Assembly (NCBI GenBank): GCA_019787685.1
Contig: JAHNUO010000013.1
Location: 434,001 to 498,000 of the forward strand
Direction of reading: 5' to 3'
Length of the DNA stretch: 64,000 nucleotides
Origin: Chiua virens
Lineage: Eukaryota; Basidiomycota; Agaricomycetes; Boletales; Boletaceae
Both the position numbers and the translations under genes were made by a program. This document shows positions 26,212 to 38,000 of the stretch, piece after piece. The notes below the pieces were generated by a model. The model ran no database searches, was not told the origin of the DNA, and worked only from the letters and a program-made list of their open reading frames with translations. Position 1 is the first letter of the stretch, and each line of letters begins with the position of its first letter.

Positions 26212-27503
26212 GGCAAAAGAGCGAAAAGGGGTAATTAGAAGCAGAGAGTCCTGAACCGGATGGGAGGACCAAGTAATAACTTGGGGAGAACGACACGGCT
26301 TTGCGTATGTTGATACGAGTCCATCTATAAAGCATGTGCGTCAAGTGTACTCCGCGAAAATGCATTCTTGGCGGACCAAAGAGGGACAAGCGAACACTTA
26401 CGGGAAGACGAACGAAAAGAGATCTGACCCAATTGCGCTTGCCAGATAGCCGTGCTGTGCACGACTTGAAGGGATATTCATATTTGCCAACACCTGCCAT
26501 GCTGGTGAGGTGTCGGCGCTCAAGGCTTTCTCCGGTTCCGATGATGCAAACTAGGTTGCGAGTTCCCGCGAAGCTTAACCCTGAATAGTGAAGGGGCCAG
26601 CGTCCGTCCCAAATGGGCCAACAACTGATAATTTACAGGTCAGCGTTCACGAATTGAACGGACGCGAGGCAGGTCGGAGAAGTGAGTGGGTACACGACGT
26701 AGAACGTATTTTCGACCAATGATGAGCCGGCTAAAGCACACATACATAACAAAATATGTCGATCGAAATACGTACTACAACCAGTGAATCGGGGATCTGG
26801 GTCCCCAGCATCTGCTCCCGAGATAGAGAATAATGGAGAGGGTGGAGAGGCTAGGCTACAGGAACGAGCAGTCAGTTGAACCTCGTGGTACTGGTCAATG
26901 AACCGCTGGCGACGACTGCGACGGTCGGATATGCCGAATTCGGACTGGGACGGCGGGCAAGCGGACACACGTGGCTGAAGCGTACTTGGCGGAAGACGTG
27001 CGGGTGACAGAACGACTAGGGCGCCAAGGGGATGGACTGGCGCAGCATGTGGTCGAGTGTCAATACTTGGCAGCAGACAGACATATCGACTCGCGAATGC
27101 AGTACTACTGACAGATCTCGCGGGCAGAGTGTGGCAGGAGACAGTCCCTGTAGCCCGTGTCGGGCGTATGCGAAATTCATTGCCATGGGAGCGAGCTCCG
27201 TGGGTCCGTGGTAGTTTTGAAGGCGCTACGGTACTTTCTAGTCGAGTTTGTTTGTTCAGACACAGCCTGGATGTAGTCACGATCGCCACCGATCAGGGTC
27301 AGTTGTGTTATCCCCATGCGATCATCGCATCGTCGTCGAAAACGTGTCACTCTTTCTAATTCGCGCCACCGTGCCCTGCGTTCTCGACATCGTTGCGTAC
27401 TGAACGTCACCAGTCCCTACTCTCCACATGGCTCCCCCTCGGATTCGCTCGCTAAAACACTTCCTCTCCGCTTCATCTATTACTGCCTCACCTTACCATT
27501 GAT
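26212..27503 (-). promoter_or_regulatory. STE12 upstream region
   Basis: About 1.3 kb between the STE12 ATG and the VPS36 stop; both genes run leftward. Nothing protein-like is supported; the 218-codon minus-strand frame at 26633-27289 has no motif and sits where a 5' leader would be. Long leaders and upstream regions are common for fungal developmental regulators. No exact pheromone-response element was found by eye. Confidence 0.45.
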
Positions 27504-29586
27504 TCACTCCTCCCCATCCCAATTATATCCTTCATACCTGTTAAGGGTCCATCTAAGCTCCGTCCCACCACCACTCCCGCCCCCTTTTATCGCCGAACGT
27601 TCATCGTCTCTGCATATCACTCCATCTCCTTCCACCGCCAGAATCATCTCTGTCGCAAGCGAAATCGTAATATTCTCCTCTCGTGCTATCTGGCTCGTTG
27701 TTTGCGATCCAGATATAGTCAAGTAGCTCGACAACCGCGCGGTAAATGCTGCATGCGTGTGTGGTGGTGTGTGAAGCACCTGTAGTCCCGATTTGAAAGT
27801 CCTGCTCTGGATCAGTGGCAGCGTATGCGCAGGCAGATGTTGCACCGTCTGCAAAAATGTCGACGGGGGAATAAGCGCTGACAGTACCGTCAGTCGATCA
27901 CCGTAGATACTGGTAATGTTGTTAGTGGCACGTACCCACTCCCCTCGCTCGATTCCAGCCCCCCCAAACCTCATCCAGACCGATTATTTCACGCTCTTTC
28001 ATTATGCCACCCGTCTTCTGTCCACTCGTTTCGTCCCACGAACCCTGAAGTACCCTGGCGAGTTCACGGGCCAATTCATCCATCCACGTTTTCTCGTCTT
28101 GTATCATATCCGCTGTGACCGGAGTATTCGACAATTGCAAACCCAGCTGAGCCAAAGATGACCGTACGAATTTCGCTTCCTCGGGTTCGGAGGTTGGTAC
28201 AAGCGATGAGGTCGTAAACATTGAATAAGAAGTTAAACTTGCCGAACCCGACGTAGAAGGCGTCCACGTTGACACCGGCGTGATCTGATTCATAGTGGAT
28301 TCATTACTTGGCGCTTCGAGTTTCTCGTTCAGTTCCGCGGCAAGGTGGACAAGGTCCCGGGCCTTTACCATCAATGCCTCGAGGTCTTTAAGGGCATCGG
28401 ATAATTCTGTTTCGGTATTCTGGGCTGACGTCTCGACGTTGCGTAAAATGCCATCTACCAAGTTCCTTCAACACCGCTTAAGGGGTCAGTCAATAATTAA
28501 TTTACCTATTCCTGTCCGTCGCAGAGGTCCTGGCGTAGAGCCTCCTGCGGGAGTGACGGCTCCAAGGCTGGAAGTTCCACTCCTAGGCCCTCTGCCTATT
28601 TGTCTGCCCTAAACAGCGATTTAGCAGTGAAATGCATGGATCATATTGCTAGACCAACCTCCCATGCCGTAGCCTTTAGAGCGCGTCTAAGAATCGTGTA
28701 GAACGTCTTGTCGCCACCTTTACGGAAGCTCAGTTTGACGAGGGGATTAACAGGATCCGAGTCGTTGTCTTCAACAGGCGGGGATACGGGTCGCGATGAC
28801 GGCTCGGATTTGCTGTTGATCCCAGAGTGCCCTGGGGAGAGCGGCAACGGCGCCGCGCAAATTTCACAATTTCGGAGAAAAGGGTGGTTGAGAAATGTAC
28901 ACGCCGCGCATGCAATTGGCGATGGTTCTCTCGCCAGCGGTGGAGGGGTGGAAGATCTAGGCAGAGTTGAAGAACCAACAGAAAGAGAAGCGGGTTGTGA
29001 GGTAGACGGGGTGAACGGTTTTGGCTGCAGGGAACCCGACAGCACGCTTCTGGGTACCCCACAAAGGGCACATATCCGTGCGGCCGCCGGACTTAGACCC
29101 GGGGGATTGCGGTGATTGCACACATCGCAGATCCAACTCTCTAGGTTGACATTGGCGCTGTCCTGACAACCAGAAGGGGGGAAGAAAGTGGAATCGAGGT
29201 AAAGTGTGACTTTCGGCGAGGACATGAGCAATCCGGCATAGTAATCGGTCCGCGTGATGTGAACAAGATCCAGGCTGAATGAATGCGATATTGGACGATG
29301 CGAATTCACGAAAAATAGACGATGGGATGACACGTGTACTGTACCAGATTGATAATTGGCAACTTTCTGAAGACTGGGGGTTTAGTGTCGGTTGGTGGAA
29401 TACGTCAAGCGCACAATCAATTGCATGTGACCATAGAAACCAATAGCGGAGAAAGGGAAGAAAAAATACGCACCCGTCATAGATTCCGACGTTGTCTTGA
29501 GACGCGAGAAGGTCTTCATCATTGTACAGAAGTGCTTGGACTGGAATGGAACCGTCTATGGTGGTAGTGAATCGTCGCAGGGCCAT
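27504..29586 (-). CDS. VPS36: ESCRT-II subunit Vps36
   Basis: Part of ESCRT-II, which sorts ubiquitinated membrane proteins into multivesicular endosomes. The ATG at 29586 opens the GLUE domain (MALRRFTTTIDGSIPVQALL, LLASQDNVGIYDG). The first intron ends at acceptor acccccag, giving LQKVANYQSGTVHVSSHRLF. Two NZF-type zinc fingers are inserted in GLUE: WICDVCNHRNPPG...ICALCG and IACAACTFLNHPFLRNCEIC. GLUE resumes with VKLSFRKGGDKTFYTILRRA. The winged-helix (EAP30) region includes GILRNVETSAQNTETELSDA and LMVKARDLVHLAAELNEKL. The join across intron 27878-27935 (RARGV-ALIPPSTFLQ) leads into LQVLHTPPHTHAAFTARL and QIAREENITISLATEMI. One base is out of frame near 28480 before GILRNVE. The fingers show it is a ubiquitin- and ESCRT-I-binding form. 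Confidence 0.93.
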
Positions 29587-30272
29587 GTCGTTTCCCGATC
29601 TGATGTGGTCGTACAGAGATTGCCCTTTTCCAAGGAAGAGATTATCAGGCTGGACAATGACTTTGATTTCCGCCGAGGGACGTGGGATTGCACTGCTGAG
29701 TCGCCGTCGATGGAAACTGTTGCGTCTAGATCCTTGAGCTGTGGGAATCAGCGACTCGAGGTACGAGCAAATGCGTGCGTGCGTGCGTGCAGATACAGTA
29801 GTAGTTAATATTGCGAGTATGAAGATCAAGGACAATCGGCTCAAGTGAGTCTTAGATGCAGTGATTCAGATACACGCGGGCCCCAGCTAGCCGTCGGATT
29901 GAATCGAACCCCGGACACCACCTGAACTTGCCTAGCATGATCGATATAGCAACAAGATCATGTCATTACTCTATTTTACACCCATCCTCATTGATAAAAT
30001 CAAGTCAGTCCAGTTCCTGACACTCGGGCTAATCATCAGAGCCGACGACAGCTCATTGACAATCGCCCACGTGAAGCATACGTATTGTGCAATCCACACG
30101 AAATATACTCAAGGTACGCGGATGATAGGGAGAAACGACCATCGTAAAGCGACGAACATAGCCCCCGCTAGGGGTTACGTCTATCAATCACTAGTAAATT
30201 ACTGGGACCCTCGGAACAGCAAGGAGACTCACAAAGCATGTCAACATGACAGTCGAAGCGAGGCGAACCAGA
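29587..30272. other. intergenic between VPS36 and SRP9
   Basis: About 690 bp upstream of VPS36 and downstream of SRP9, both on the minus strand. It holds the microsatellite and, at 29901-29910, a minus-strand match to a tRNA-type B box, but no cloverleaf can be drawn around it. No coding frame is supported. Confidence 0.5.
29772..29790. repeat. short (TGCG)n microsatellite
   Basis: Nearly five tandem copies of the tetranucleotide tgcg lie in the region upstream of VPS36. The tract is short and probably simple slippage. Confidence 0.7.
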
Positions 30273-30763
30273 TTACTTCTTTTTCTTTGTTTTTTTCTTC
30301 TTTACCCCGCCAGCGGCAGGGCCGGTCTGTAAAGCAGGCACAGGAGATGCTGTGCGCGGGTCTGTTAAATCTCCGGCAGTCAGGGGCTGTGGCGGGACCG
30401 AAGATGGGGGCGGCTCTGGACGCCTGTTTTGCATTTTCTGGATGAGAGAAAGGTTGAGGGACTCAAATCGGTTGAGGAAGATAGACGAGTAAGTCTTGAA
30501 CTTGATGCACTGGATATCAAAGACGCGAAAGCCCGTGACTTTGCAGTTCGCAGGATCACATCGATCACATACCGTCGTATCATCCGTGATCTTGAGGACG
30601 AGTTTCCCCTCGGATGACTTCCATTTTACACAGTATCGTGTCTGGGCGACACGATGTAGTTGAACAAGTAGCTATCGACCATAGAACAAACCTTGTTTGG
30701 CGACTTGACGTAGAGATTTTCTGCGGCCTCCTGGTATTCCTGCCAGGATGTAATGTACACCAT
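30273..30763 (-). CDS. SRP9: signal recognition particle subunit SRP9
   Basis: Binds the Alu domain of SRP RNA and helps pause translation during targeting to the endoplasmic reticulum. Exons on the minus strand are 30763-30692, 30641-30573 and 30509-30273, with introns 30642-30691 and 30510-30572. The product starts MVYITSWQEYQEAAENLYVK, continues TRYCVKWKSSEGKLVLKITD and TCIKFKTYSSIFLNRFESLN, as in the SRP9/21 fold, and has a Pro-rich linker. It ends with a highly basic Lys tail (VKKKKTKKKK) that probably aids RNA binding. It is about 125 residues long; the C-terminal extension is longer than in animals, as is common in fungi. Hidden by its two introns, it does not stand out as an open frame. 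Confidence 0.93.
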
Positions 30764-30916
30764 GGCATACCTGCTAAGGTCACGTCGTGTGACAGCTGAT
30801 CACATGAAGTGACAGTATCACGTGATCGGTAAATACATTCCGAGCCGAGATACGCTCCGATCAAGCTCCGTTGACTTTCCAACGTACCACACGACCAACG
30901 CTCACCATAGTTAACC
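30764..30916. promoter_or_regulatory. 153-bp divergent promoter, SRP9 and carrier gene
   Basis: Two start codons face away from each other with 153 bp between them. The gap contains a perfect palindrome tcacgtga at 30818-30825, a CACGTG E-box of the kind bound by bHLH factors, and a second palindrome tgatca nearby. The regulatory role is inferred from position only. Confidence 0.6.
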
Positions 30917-32669
30917 ATGACTACTCAACAACCCAAACGTGAGTCTACCCTACTGTCTGCTGACGCAAGCTATTAAATTCATCAATGTGAACTTCTTCCT
31001 AATTAAACAGCGCTTCCGTTCATCGCTAATTTTGCTGCTGGTGCAATCGCTGGTGTGTCGGAGATTCTGACATTTTACCCACTTGGTGAGTGCCACCTAA
31101 CCCTACATCTTCTGCACCATTCCCCGATCACGACTGTGTGACGAGAAACCCTGGACGGCCATCTTTTGTTTGTCCTAGGGTGCGCCGGGATTCATTCACT
31201 CCCGACGAAGAACCTTCACGCCTGCATACATGATCGGCCCTGATCCCAATCCCGCTGATTCCGGTCGTATTGATGGTTGCCTGACATGAATGTTGCCTTC
31301 TTTTACCAGATGTCGTACGTGCTCATTCTTCTACATTGACATGTGTCATGCTTCCGACACGCACTTGCACCATTTCGCCTGATTGCAGGTCAAAACGCGA
31401 ATGCAACTAGAGACCGGAAAGGCTAAGCACGGCATGGTAGGCACGCTAACCTCCATCATCCGCGAGGAAGGGTAAGGGACTCTCGTCAACTTACTTTGAC
31501 CAAACCTAAACGACCATTGTAGTGTTGGCAAATTGTATAGAGGTACGGTATTTTTGTGACTTCCGCTTCATACCTTCCGGACATTTGCCGACAGGTTTGG
31601 TTCCCCCGCTGCTTCTGGAGGCTCCAAAGCGTGCAGTCAAGTTGTGAGTAATATCACCTGATTTAGGCAGCGGGGACCTTTCTGAATCTCACTAATTACG
31701 TTCTGTTTCTTAGCGCCTCCAATGACTTCTGGGGGAAAGCGTACTTGGCGTTGTCTGGTGAAAGTAAAATGACACAACAACTCTCTATCCTTACTGGATG
31801 CAGTGCCGGTGCTACCGAGTCTTTTGTCGTCGTTCCATTCGAGCTTGTCAAGATCAAGTAAACTTTCCGTTCATTTCCATTTATTTAGCGGTATGCTCAT
31901 AATTCGCCGTAGGTTGCAAGACAAAACAAGCACTTTCTCCGGCCCAATAGATGTTATTAAACAGATTGTCAAAAAGGAGGGTGTCCTTGGTCTCTATGCA
32001 GGAATGGAGGCGACGTTCTGGAGGTGGGAAGCCCGCCTTCGCATTCACGCCCGATATTGAGGTCTTCTTTTCCAGACACTTTTGGTGGAATGGAGGGTAC
32101 TTTGGATGTATCTTCCAAGTGCGTAGCATGATGCCAAAGGCAGAGGTGAGATTACTTCCTTTGTCCTCCACAGATTTTACTGAGAGAAGATGCCAGAACC
32201 CTCAAAGTCAACTGTTCAACAACTTTGTTTCCGGAGCTGTTGGCGGTTTCGTTGGCACAGCCCTCAATACCCCATTTGATGTACGTTCGCGCCCACGTTT
32301 GAATTGATGTAGAAGTTGAGGCAATCATTCTGTAGGTGGTCAAGTCGCGCATACAGGGAGCCGCAAAGGTCCCAGGAGTCATTCCCAAATATGATTGGAC
32401 GTATCCTGCGTATGTATCAGGTGCTCACTTGACAGAGATATGTTTTAACTATCGTGGTCAGCCTGGTTACTATCATGCGAGAAGAAGGACCAGCGGCGCT
32501 TTACAAGGGCTTTGTACCGAAAGTGCTTCGACTTGCCCCAGGTGGCGGTATCTTGCTTCTAGTGGTCGAGTTCACTCTCGGTGTTTTCAGGCAGGGTACG
32601 TCTGATTGCATAATTGCTGTCGCAGTCACTAACCATGTCCATTTAGCATTGGGTCCACCATACATTTAA
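30917..32669 (+). CDS. ODC1: mitochondrial 2-oxodicarboxylate carrier
   Basis: An inner-membrane carrier that exchanges 2-oxoadipate and 2-oxoglutarate, linking lysine metabolism and the citrate cycle. The start MTTQQPK is followed by LPFIANFAAGAIAGVSEIL. The three carrier repeats each show the Px[D/E]xx[K/R] signature: YPLDVVKTRMQ, VPFELVKIKLQ and TPFDVVKSRIQ. The WWNGGYFG segment and the end VFRQALGPPYI match the oxodicarboxylate subgroup. There are about ten introns. The first signature is assembled through a 5-nt exon (31310-31314) preceded by a long intron (31086-31309, 224 bp). A one-base frame problem lies near 32187-32200. Substrate assignment comes from subgroup resemblance; carrier membership is certain. 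Confidence 0.9.
31310..31314 (+). other. 5-nt micro-exon in carrier gene
   Basis: The exon is atgtc, between acceptor ttaccag and donor gtacgt. Joined as ctt g|at gtc|gtc aaa it gives PLDVVKTR, the diagnostic carrier motif. Skipping it would shift the frame and destroy the motif. Confidence 0.85.
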
Positions 32670-32858
32670 GTGCCTTATACCTGGACATGGAACTCAATAG
32701 ACTTAGACTTAGATCGTTTGATATCAGTCTGATGAGCATTTATTTGGGAGGTAGGTCGCGTGAGGCGGTGGGGTTTCTGACTGTCTGCACAGCCACACAT
32801 TGAACGCCTAAGTATACAAGTTCGACTCCCCCTATAATTTTTTTCTTTGTCCACAGCG

Positions 32859-33572
32859 ATGTTGACCACCTAACCATCGTCCGTTCGTGGCCGCCGCGCG
32901 AGGCGACAAGCGTTCCCCTTGCCCCGCCCTCAATGCGCTGGCGAACCACGGCTACCTGTGAGTACAAATTGATACTCATTTTGACCGTAATTCAAAACCC
33001 ACAGTCCCCACGATGGCAAAAATATTGGCTTCTGGCAGCTCCTCCAGGCCGTCCGCTCAGTCTATAATCTGTCGTTCCCTCTCGCAGCCCTCCTCGCACT
33101 TGTCGGTATCCTCCTCTGTGGGCATGCCATGCGCCTCGACCTCGACATGCTCGCGCTGCACAACCGGATTGAACATGATGCATCCCTCGTTCATCGGGAC
33201 ACACCCGCTGGCCGCCCCGAAGCCCCTATCTCCGTCGACCCCGAGCTTCTTGCGTCGCTATTGTCCCACGCAAACGAGAAACATGGACTGAGCCTCGATG
33301 CGTTTGCACAACTGCGGGTGGACAGGGAATCGCGGTTGAGCTCGCCATTGGGCACGCTCCATTCCGACATTGGTACGGGCGAGGCAGCGTTGAGTTGGTT
33401 GCTGCTCAAGGAAGAGGGTGGGCAGGTGCCGGTGTCGGCGCTTGAGCAGTGGTACGGTGAAGAGCGGATGCCGGATGGATGGACGCCACCTGCGCAAGGT
33501 ATTGGGCTGTTGGACGCGCGACAGACGGCATCTCATGTGGCGAGTAAGATGGAGGAGATCCGGTGTCGGTAG
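32859..33572 (+). CDS. Peroxidase_2 heme-thiolate peroxidase (peroxygenase-like)
   Basis: The family includes chloroperoxidase and unspecific peroxygenases, which use a cysteine-ligated heme and H2O2 to oxygenate organic substrates. The proximal cysteine motif is clear: RSPCPALNALANHGYLPHDG, split by an intron near 32958-33002. It is followed by FWQLLQAVRSVYNLS, a hydrophobic stretch (FPLAALLALVGILLCGHA), LHNRIEHDASLVH with the EHD motif, FAQLRVDRES and ALEQWYGEERMPDGW. The stop is at 33570-33572. The 5' end is uncertain: the frame before the Cys motif has a TGA near 32868 unless one base near 32872 is missing (DVDHL-NHRPFVAAARGDKR), and any first exon upstream is unclear. No secretion signal is visible. 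Confidence 0.82.
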
Positions 33573-34030
33573 AAAGATCGTTGTCTTTTGCAGTTTGTCG
33601 AACATGTATTATGATGTTTGTAAGATTACTCGTCACAACTTGTTTTCTCGGGTTTGTGTGTTAGGTGAGAACCACTAAAAAATTTGGGATGATAATCGAA
33701 GAAGCTGTCCGAGGTCCGCAATCTGCCTTCGCTGCTATAACATCTTCTTCTGCAGAGGGGCAAGCACTAAAAATATTGACGACTCTAGACACTGCGGATG
33801 ATCCTCCAACGTCACCGCAGACCTGGAGAAAATCATTGTAGTCCAGGTCCGAAGTTCTAGGCTACACTTTGTTTGCGCTGCGTATATCGCAGTGTCAATG
33901 CCACTTGCCTGCGGCGCAATTGCAGCTTCGGGAATGCTGTACATGCTCACAGTGTGTGTTTATAATCAGGTGTCAGCTTGGAAGCAGCCCCTAACACAGA
34001 CAGTACTCTCACTTCAACCCGTCGTGCATC
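33573..34030. other. intergenic upstream of cofilin
   Basis: About 460 bp between two rightward genes, holding the peroxidase 3' end and the cofilin promoter. No open frame of interest and no recognisable element. Confidence 0.5.
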
Positions 34031-34721
34031 ATGGTGAGCACCGACGTCGTTCCACCGACCCTCGCCTTCATCTCTAACCTTGTCTTTCCAATGACAGGCA
34101 TCCGGCGTTAACGTCTCAGACGACTGCACCGCGACGTACCAGCAACTCAAGCTGGGCAAGAGGTTCAAGTACCTCTTTTTCAGGCTCAACGACGACCTCT
34201 CCGAGATCGTCGTCGATAAGACGTCGGACGCGTCCGACTATGGAGCGTTCGTGGCGGAGTTCCCAGCGGCACAATGTCGCTGGGCGGTATATGATTTCGA
34301 GTTTGAAAAGCCAGGGGAGGGACCGAGGAAGAAGCTTGGTTTTATTTCGTGGTGCGTCCGTCTGTGCCTCTAGACCTGAACGACGTGAGGCAGTGGGAGA
34401 CGACGGGGTGCAACGCCGGTCCAGTCAAATGTGGATTCGTTGCTGACACTGAACCCCGTTTTTGAACGTACAGGTCTCCCGATGATGCCAAAGTTAAAGA
34501 CAAGATGGTGTTCGCCTCCTCTCACGAAGCCCTCAAACGAAAGCTTGACGGCATCGCCTTTGAGGTGCAGGGTACGGATCGTTCCGAGATCAGTTACGAG
34601 ACTGGTTCGTGCGCCCTATCCACCGCTGGGGGGATGTCGTGTTGATATTCTTGGACGCTGAATTTTTTTTTCTTTTTCGCACTTCGCAGTGCTTGCCAAA
34701 GCGCTAACGTCGACTCACTGA
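34031..34721 (+). CDS. COF1: cofilin (ADF family)
   Basis: Severs and depolymerises actin filaments in the cytosol. Exons are 34031-34033 (just the start codon ATG), 34098-34351, 34474-34604 and 34690-34721. The product begins [11 protein letters not shown], with the regulatory serine near the N-terminus. It continues [57 protein letters not shown] (the actin-binding helix) and [17 protein letters not shown], and ends LAKALTSTH. Length is about 139 residues, the normal size. A first exon holding only the initiator codon is characteristic of this gene in many fungi. The reading frame is clean. Confidence 0.95.
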
Positions 34722-35089
34722 TCCCCATGGGGCCTATATGAATGAACCAAGATTGCCATCGATTCCGTCTTGTCGCTTGTGTTGTGTGCATAAACTCAGC
34801 CTAGTGTATCCGTTGTCACGTCAGTATATTTAGACTTGCTAAGTGACACAGATATCAGTATGTGCCTGCGGCCGTTAATGTTAGTTTGGAAAGGAGAAGA
34901 AATAAAGAATTTTTTTATTCAAATGCGCATTCCTCAATAAGGTCCACCATGTGAACCGGTTTGTACAAGTCAATCCGGAACGCACCTCTTCTAGCTTCCT
35001 CCAAAAAAGAGCACGTCCAATTTCGCCATGTAAGTTTCCGAAAAACAAACCCTGATATTTTCATATCATATTACCGACAATCGTGGGGT
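34722..35089. other. convergent 3' region, cofilin and MCD4
   Basis: About 370 bp between two genes facing each other. AT-rich runs near 34663-34675 and 34905-34920 fit 3' untranslated sequence and polyadenylation signals. No gene seen. Confidence 0.5.
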
Positions 35090-38000
35090 CTACGTTACCT
35101 TCTTTCTATCTATGGGTTCGACGGGGATCAAGGAGTCCCCCATGAGATACTCGCCTGTCGCGCAAATGCCAGCGGACCACACCAACAAAAGCGATGTAAT
35201 GCAAAAGAAGCTGATGGACTGCCCAATTTCCAACCAGGATCCTATCACACGCATCAGCGCAATGAAAACGGGCGTGGACGCATCAGGCATTTCTCACCGG
35301 TATCAGTTACGTTCAAAAAGAAGGTCACCGTCATCCCTATGAGTACAATCAGAAGAACAGCCAGGATCATTTTTCACAGCGTGCCCACCATCAGTTAGGG
35401 TTAGCGCAACGAGGAACAGGGAAAACGGAGGTAGGCGTAGGCAGGCATTCAAAGTCGCAAAAATTACTGATAGGATCACATATGGCGCAACAATTTTGAA
35501 GATCTACGTGGACCAGTTAATTGGTATAAGCACCAAGGCATGAAGTACCAACCAATAAAGCCGCCATCAAGAACGGATTGAAAACTGGTACCAGACGATA
35601 CACAGGCTCTAGGTAGAAAGAGCTAGAAATACCGTGAGACTACACTTCATACATCACCAAGGCGAGCTCACGATATAGATGCAACGCTGAATACGAGCCA
35701 AGTCAACATTCAAGACAAACAGATGCAGACGTCACATACTTTCCGGTCCCGAAGAAGGCGACCTGCACGAAAAATAAAAAGAATAGAGCTATTCGTACGT
35801 CGTCCGCCTGGAAGTGATAACCGTCTGAGTGGGCGTTTTTCGGTGCAGGGCCATTGACACTCAGAGGTTTCCGAATGGCTGCCTCGACATCTATCCACAA
35901 AAGTAGGTTGCATGTGAAAGCCGAGTAGAAGAGACCTTCAATGGATATGGATAAGACGACGAAACAGACCGAAAATGCCAGGAAGAAGGTGATAATTTTG
36001 GACCTCGGAGAAGAATGCCGCACATGGGATACGAACGGGTATAGCGATGATATCACTTGTCGAAGTTATCAGTTGGAAGACCACAAAATTCTACACTAGA
36101 TGAAGTACACACCAAGAATCGACCAAGCAATGATCTGATTGAGTCGTGGCAAGCCATTTTTTTCTTGCAGGTTGACGACAGAACTGGCAGAGACCACCAT
36201 CATGGCGACGAGGAGTCCCATCTTCCAATAACAACTAAGTGGGATAACAAGCATGGACATTATCCGCTTACTTGGAAAAACGCAGAGCTTCTAATGTCCT
36301 TGAAGTTGGAATTTGGGTTGAATGACCAAGTTTGCGTGGCACCTATGAAGAGCATGATGACACCACCAGCAAGACTATGTATCCATCAGGTACCATGTAA
36401 ACCCGACACTCAAGACCTACATGGATGGAAGACTTTCCTTCTTTTCAATTGAAAGAAGTGGGAAGATCGCGGTGATAAGACAACTCAAAGTCCACTGTAG
36501 GGCAAGCTTTCGGTTCTGCAACAGTGTTGAAGAAGGCCAAGTACAGCATGGCCACAAAAATCCAATGACAACGAAACCAAGGCTCCATATCGAACGGTAG
36601 GTATATGCCGCCTGGTAATGACCTGTGAATCATATCTTCGGAATGAAGAAGAGCACATACCACCATGCTCTGAAGCGAGACAACAAGTAATCCATATATG
36701 CAAAGTTGGCGGGATGAAAAAGTGGATTGCGATATGGCACTGAGCAGGACGGGTGCACCGCGCAGAAAAAACTCTCTCCAGAAATAGCACGGAAATGCAA
36801 CATAGATATAGAATGTCCATGGCGAATTCTGTATCCAGAAGGCTACCGCGGAGCCAATGAATGCGAGGAGAATGAATGCATCAATAAGGCCATTTCTGAT
36901 GTTTGCCGCCGGTGGGGTACAAAGGGTGGGGAAGAGGGAGATGGAAGCGTAAGCAGCCCATCCAACATACGCTATGATGACAATGGAACGAATCAAAAGA
37001 CGATCATAACTAAGAATGTTGTCAGTTCTGGACAGGATAAGACATAGGGTAAGACTGACGTTTCTAGGTAGCGGAGGCCTTCTAAACAGGTTTCAATCAA
37101 TTGCGTGGACTGCCCACGTGCTTTGTCCCATCGTCCTTGTCTAATAGATTGTTCAATGGATTCAATTATTCGTACGCGGGCTGGCATTCCAGACTCGTCT
37201 ACGTTTTCAAGAGGATTGAATGGCTTATAGAACAAAACATTTGCTTGCTTGAGCTCTTGGGAAAATGAGACTTGCATTCGATGGCAAACGACAACTTACC
37301 ATGTTTTACCCGGTAGTGCTCTAACAAGACCTTGGTATTGACTAACGCCATGTGAGCAAGTGTCTCTTCCCCCCCACGAGGGTCAAGGAAGCCAGTTCGT
37401 GTGTGGTCTACGTCAGGAAGAACACCAACAGAGTTCGCCGGCCAATTTATGCCGATGAGTGATGCCATTAGGGGGGCTATGTCTGCTTGAGAAACGTCCC
37501 GGCGGTGTATATGCTCCAACTTCCATGGACGAGAAAAATCGTCGTGTGAAGAAGATGAGACGTCAGGTAGAGGTCCACGGATTCCTTGTCCCCAAGCAAT
37601 AAGTGGTGTCCGAGTATTATCCGGGTCTGAGAAGGGCGGTGAAGGCCAATCTTGTAAGAGCAAGATGGAACCTCACCACCGTCTCCATGATTACCTATCC
37701 TGGACATACCATGATCGGCAGTGAACACGAAACTTGTTTCCTCGTCCCCATAGAAATCCAAGAAGAGTTGTTCTGTCTCGCGGACAATGTTGTCTACGAC
37801 TCGGATATTGTTCATATATTCCTGTCAGTCTACCTGAGTGTAGTAAATCACGGTCGAGTCAAAGGAATCACCTCGGAATGGGGACGATATGAATGTCCGG
37901 TGGTATCCAGTCCCAGGAGGTGTAAGAAAAATATCACTTTTTCTTCGTGCAAATTAGAATTAAGCATGGCATCTTGTGACGCATTTCGGAATAGTACTTG

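Noticed and set aside
26633..27289. 218-codon minus-strand frame upstream of STE12.
   Set aside because: No conserved motif, rare composition (Ser, Arg, Pro), and the position fits a long STE12 leader or promoter.
29885..29945. Possible tRNA on the minus strand (B-box-like ggttcgattc at 29901-29910).
   Set aside because: The T stem does not pair, no acceptor stem is found within the proper distance, and no A box is visible. At most a decayed fragment.
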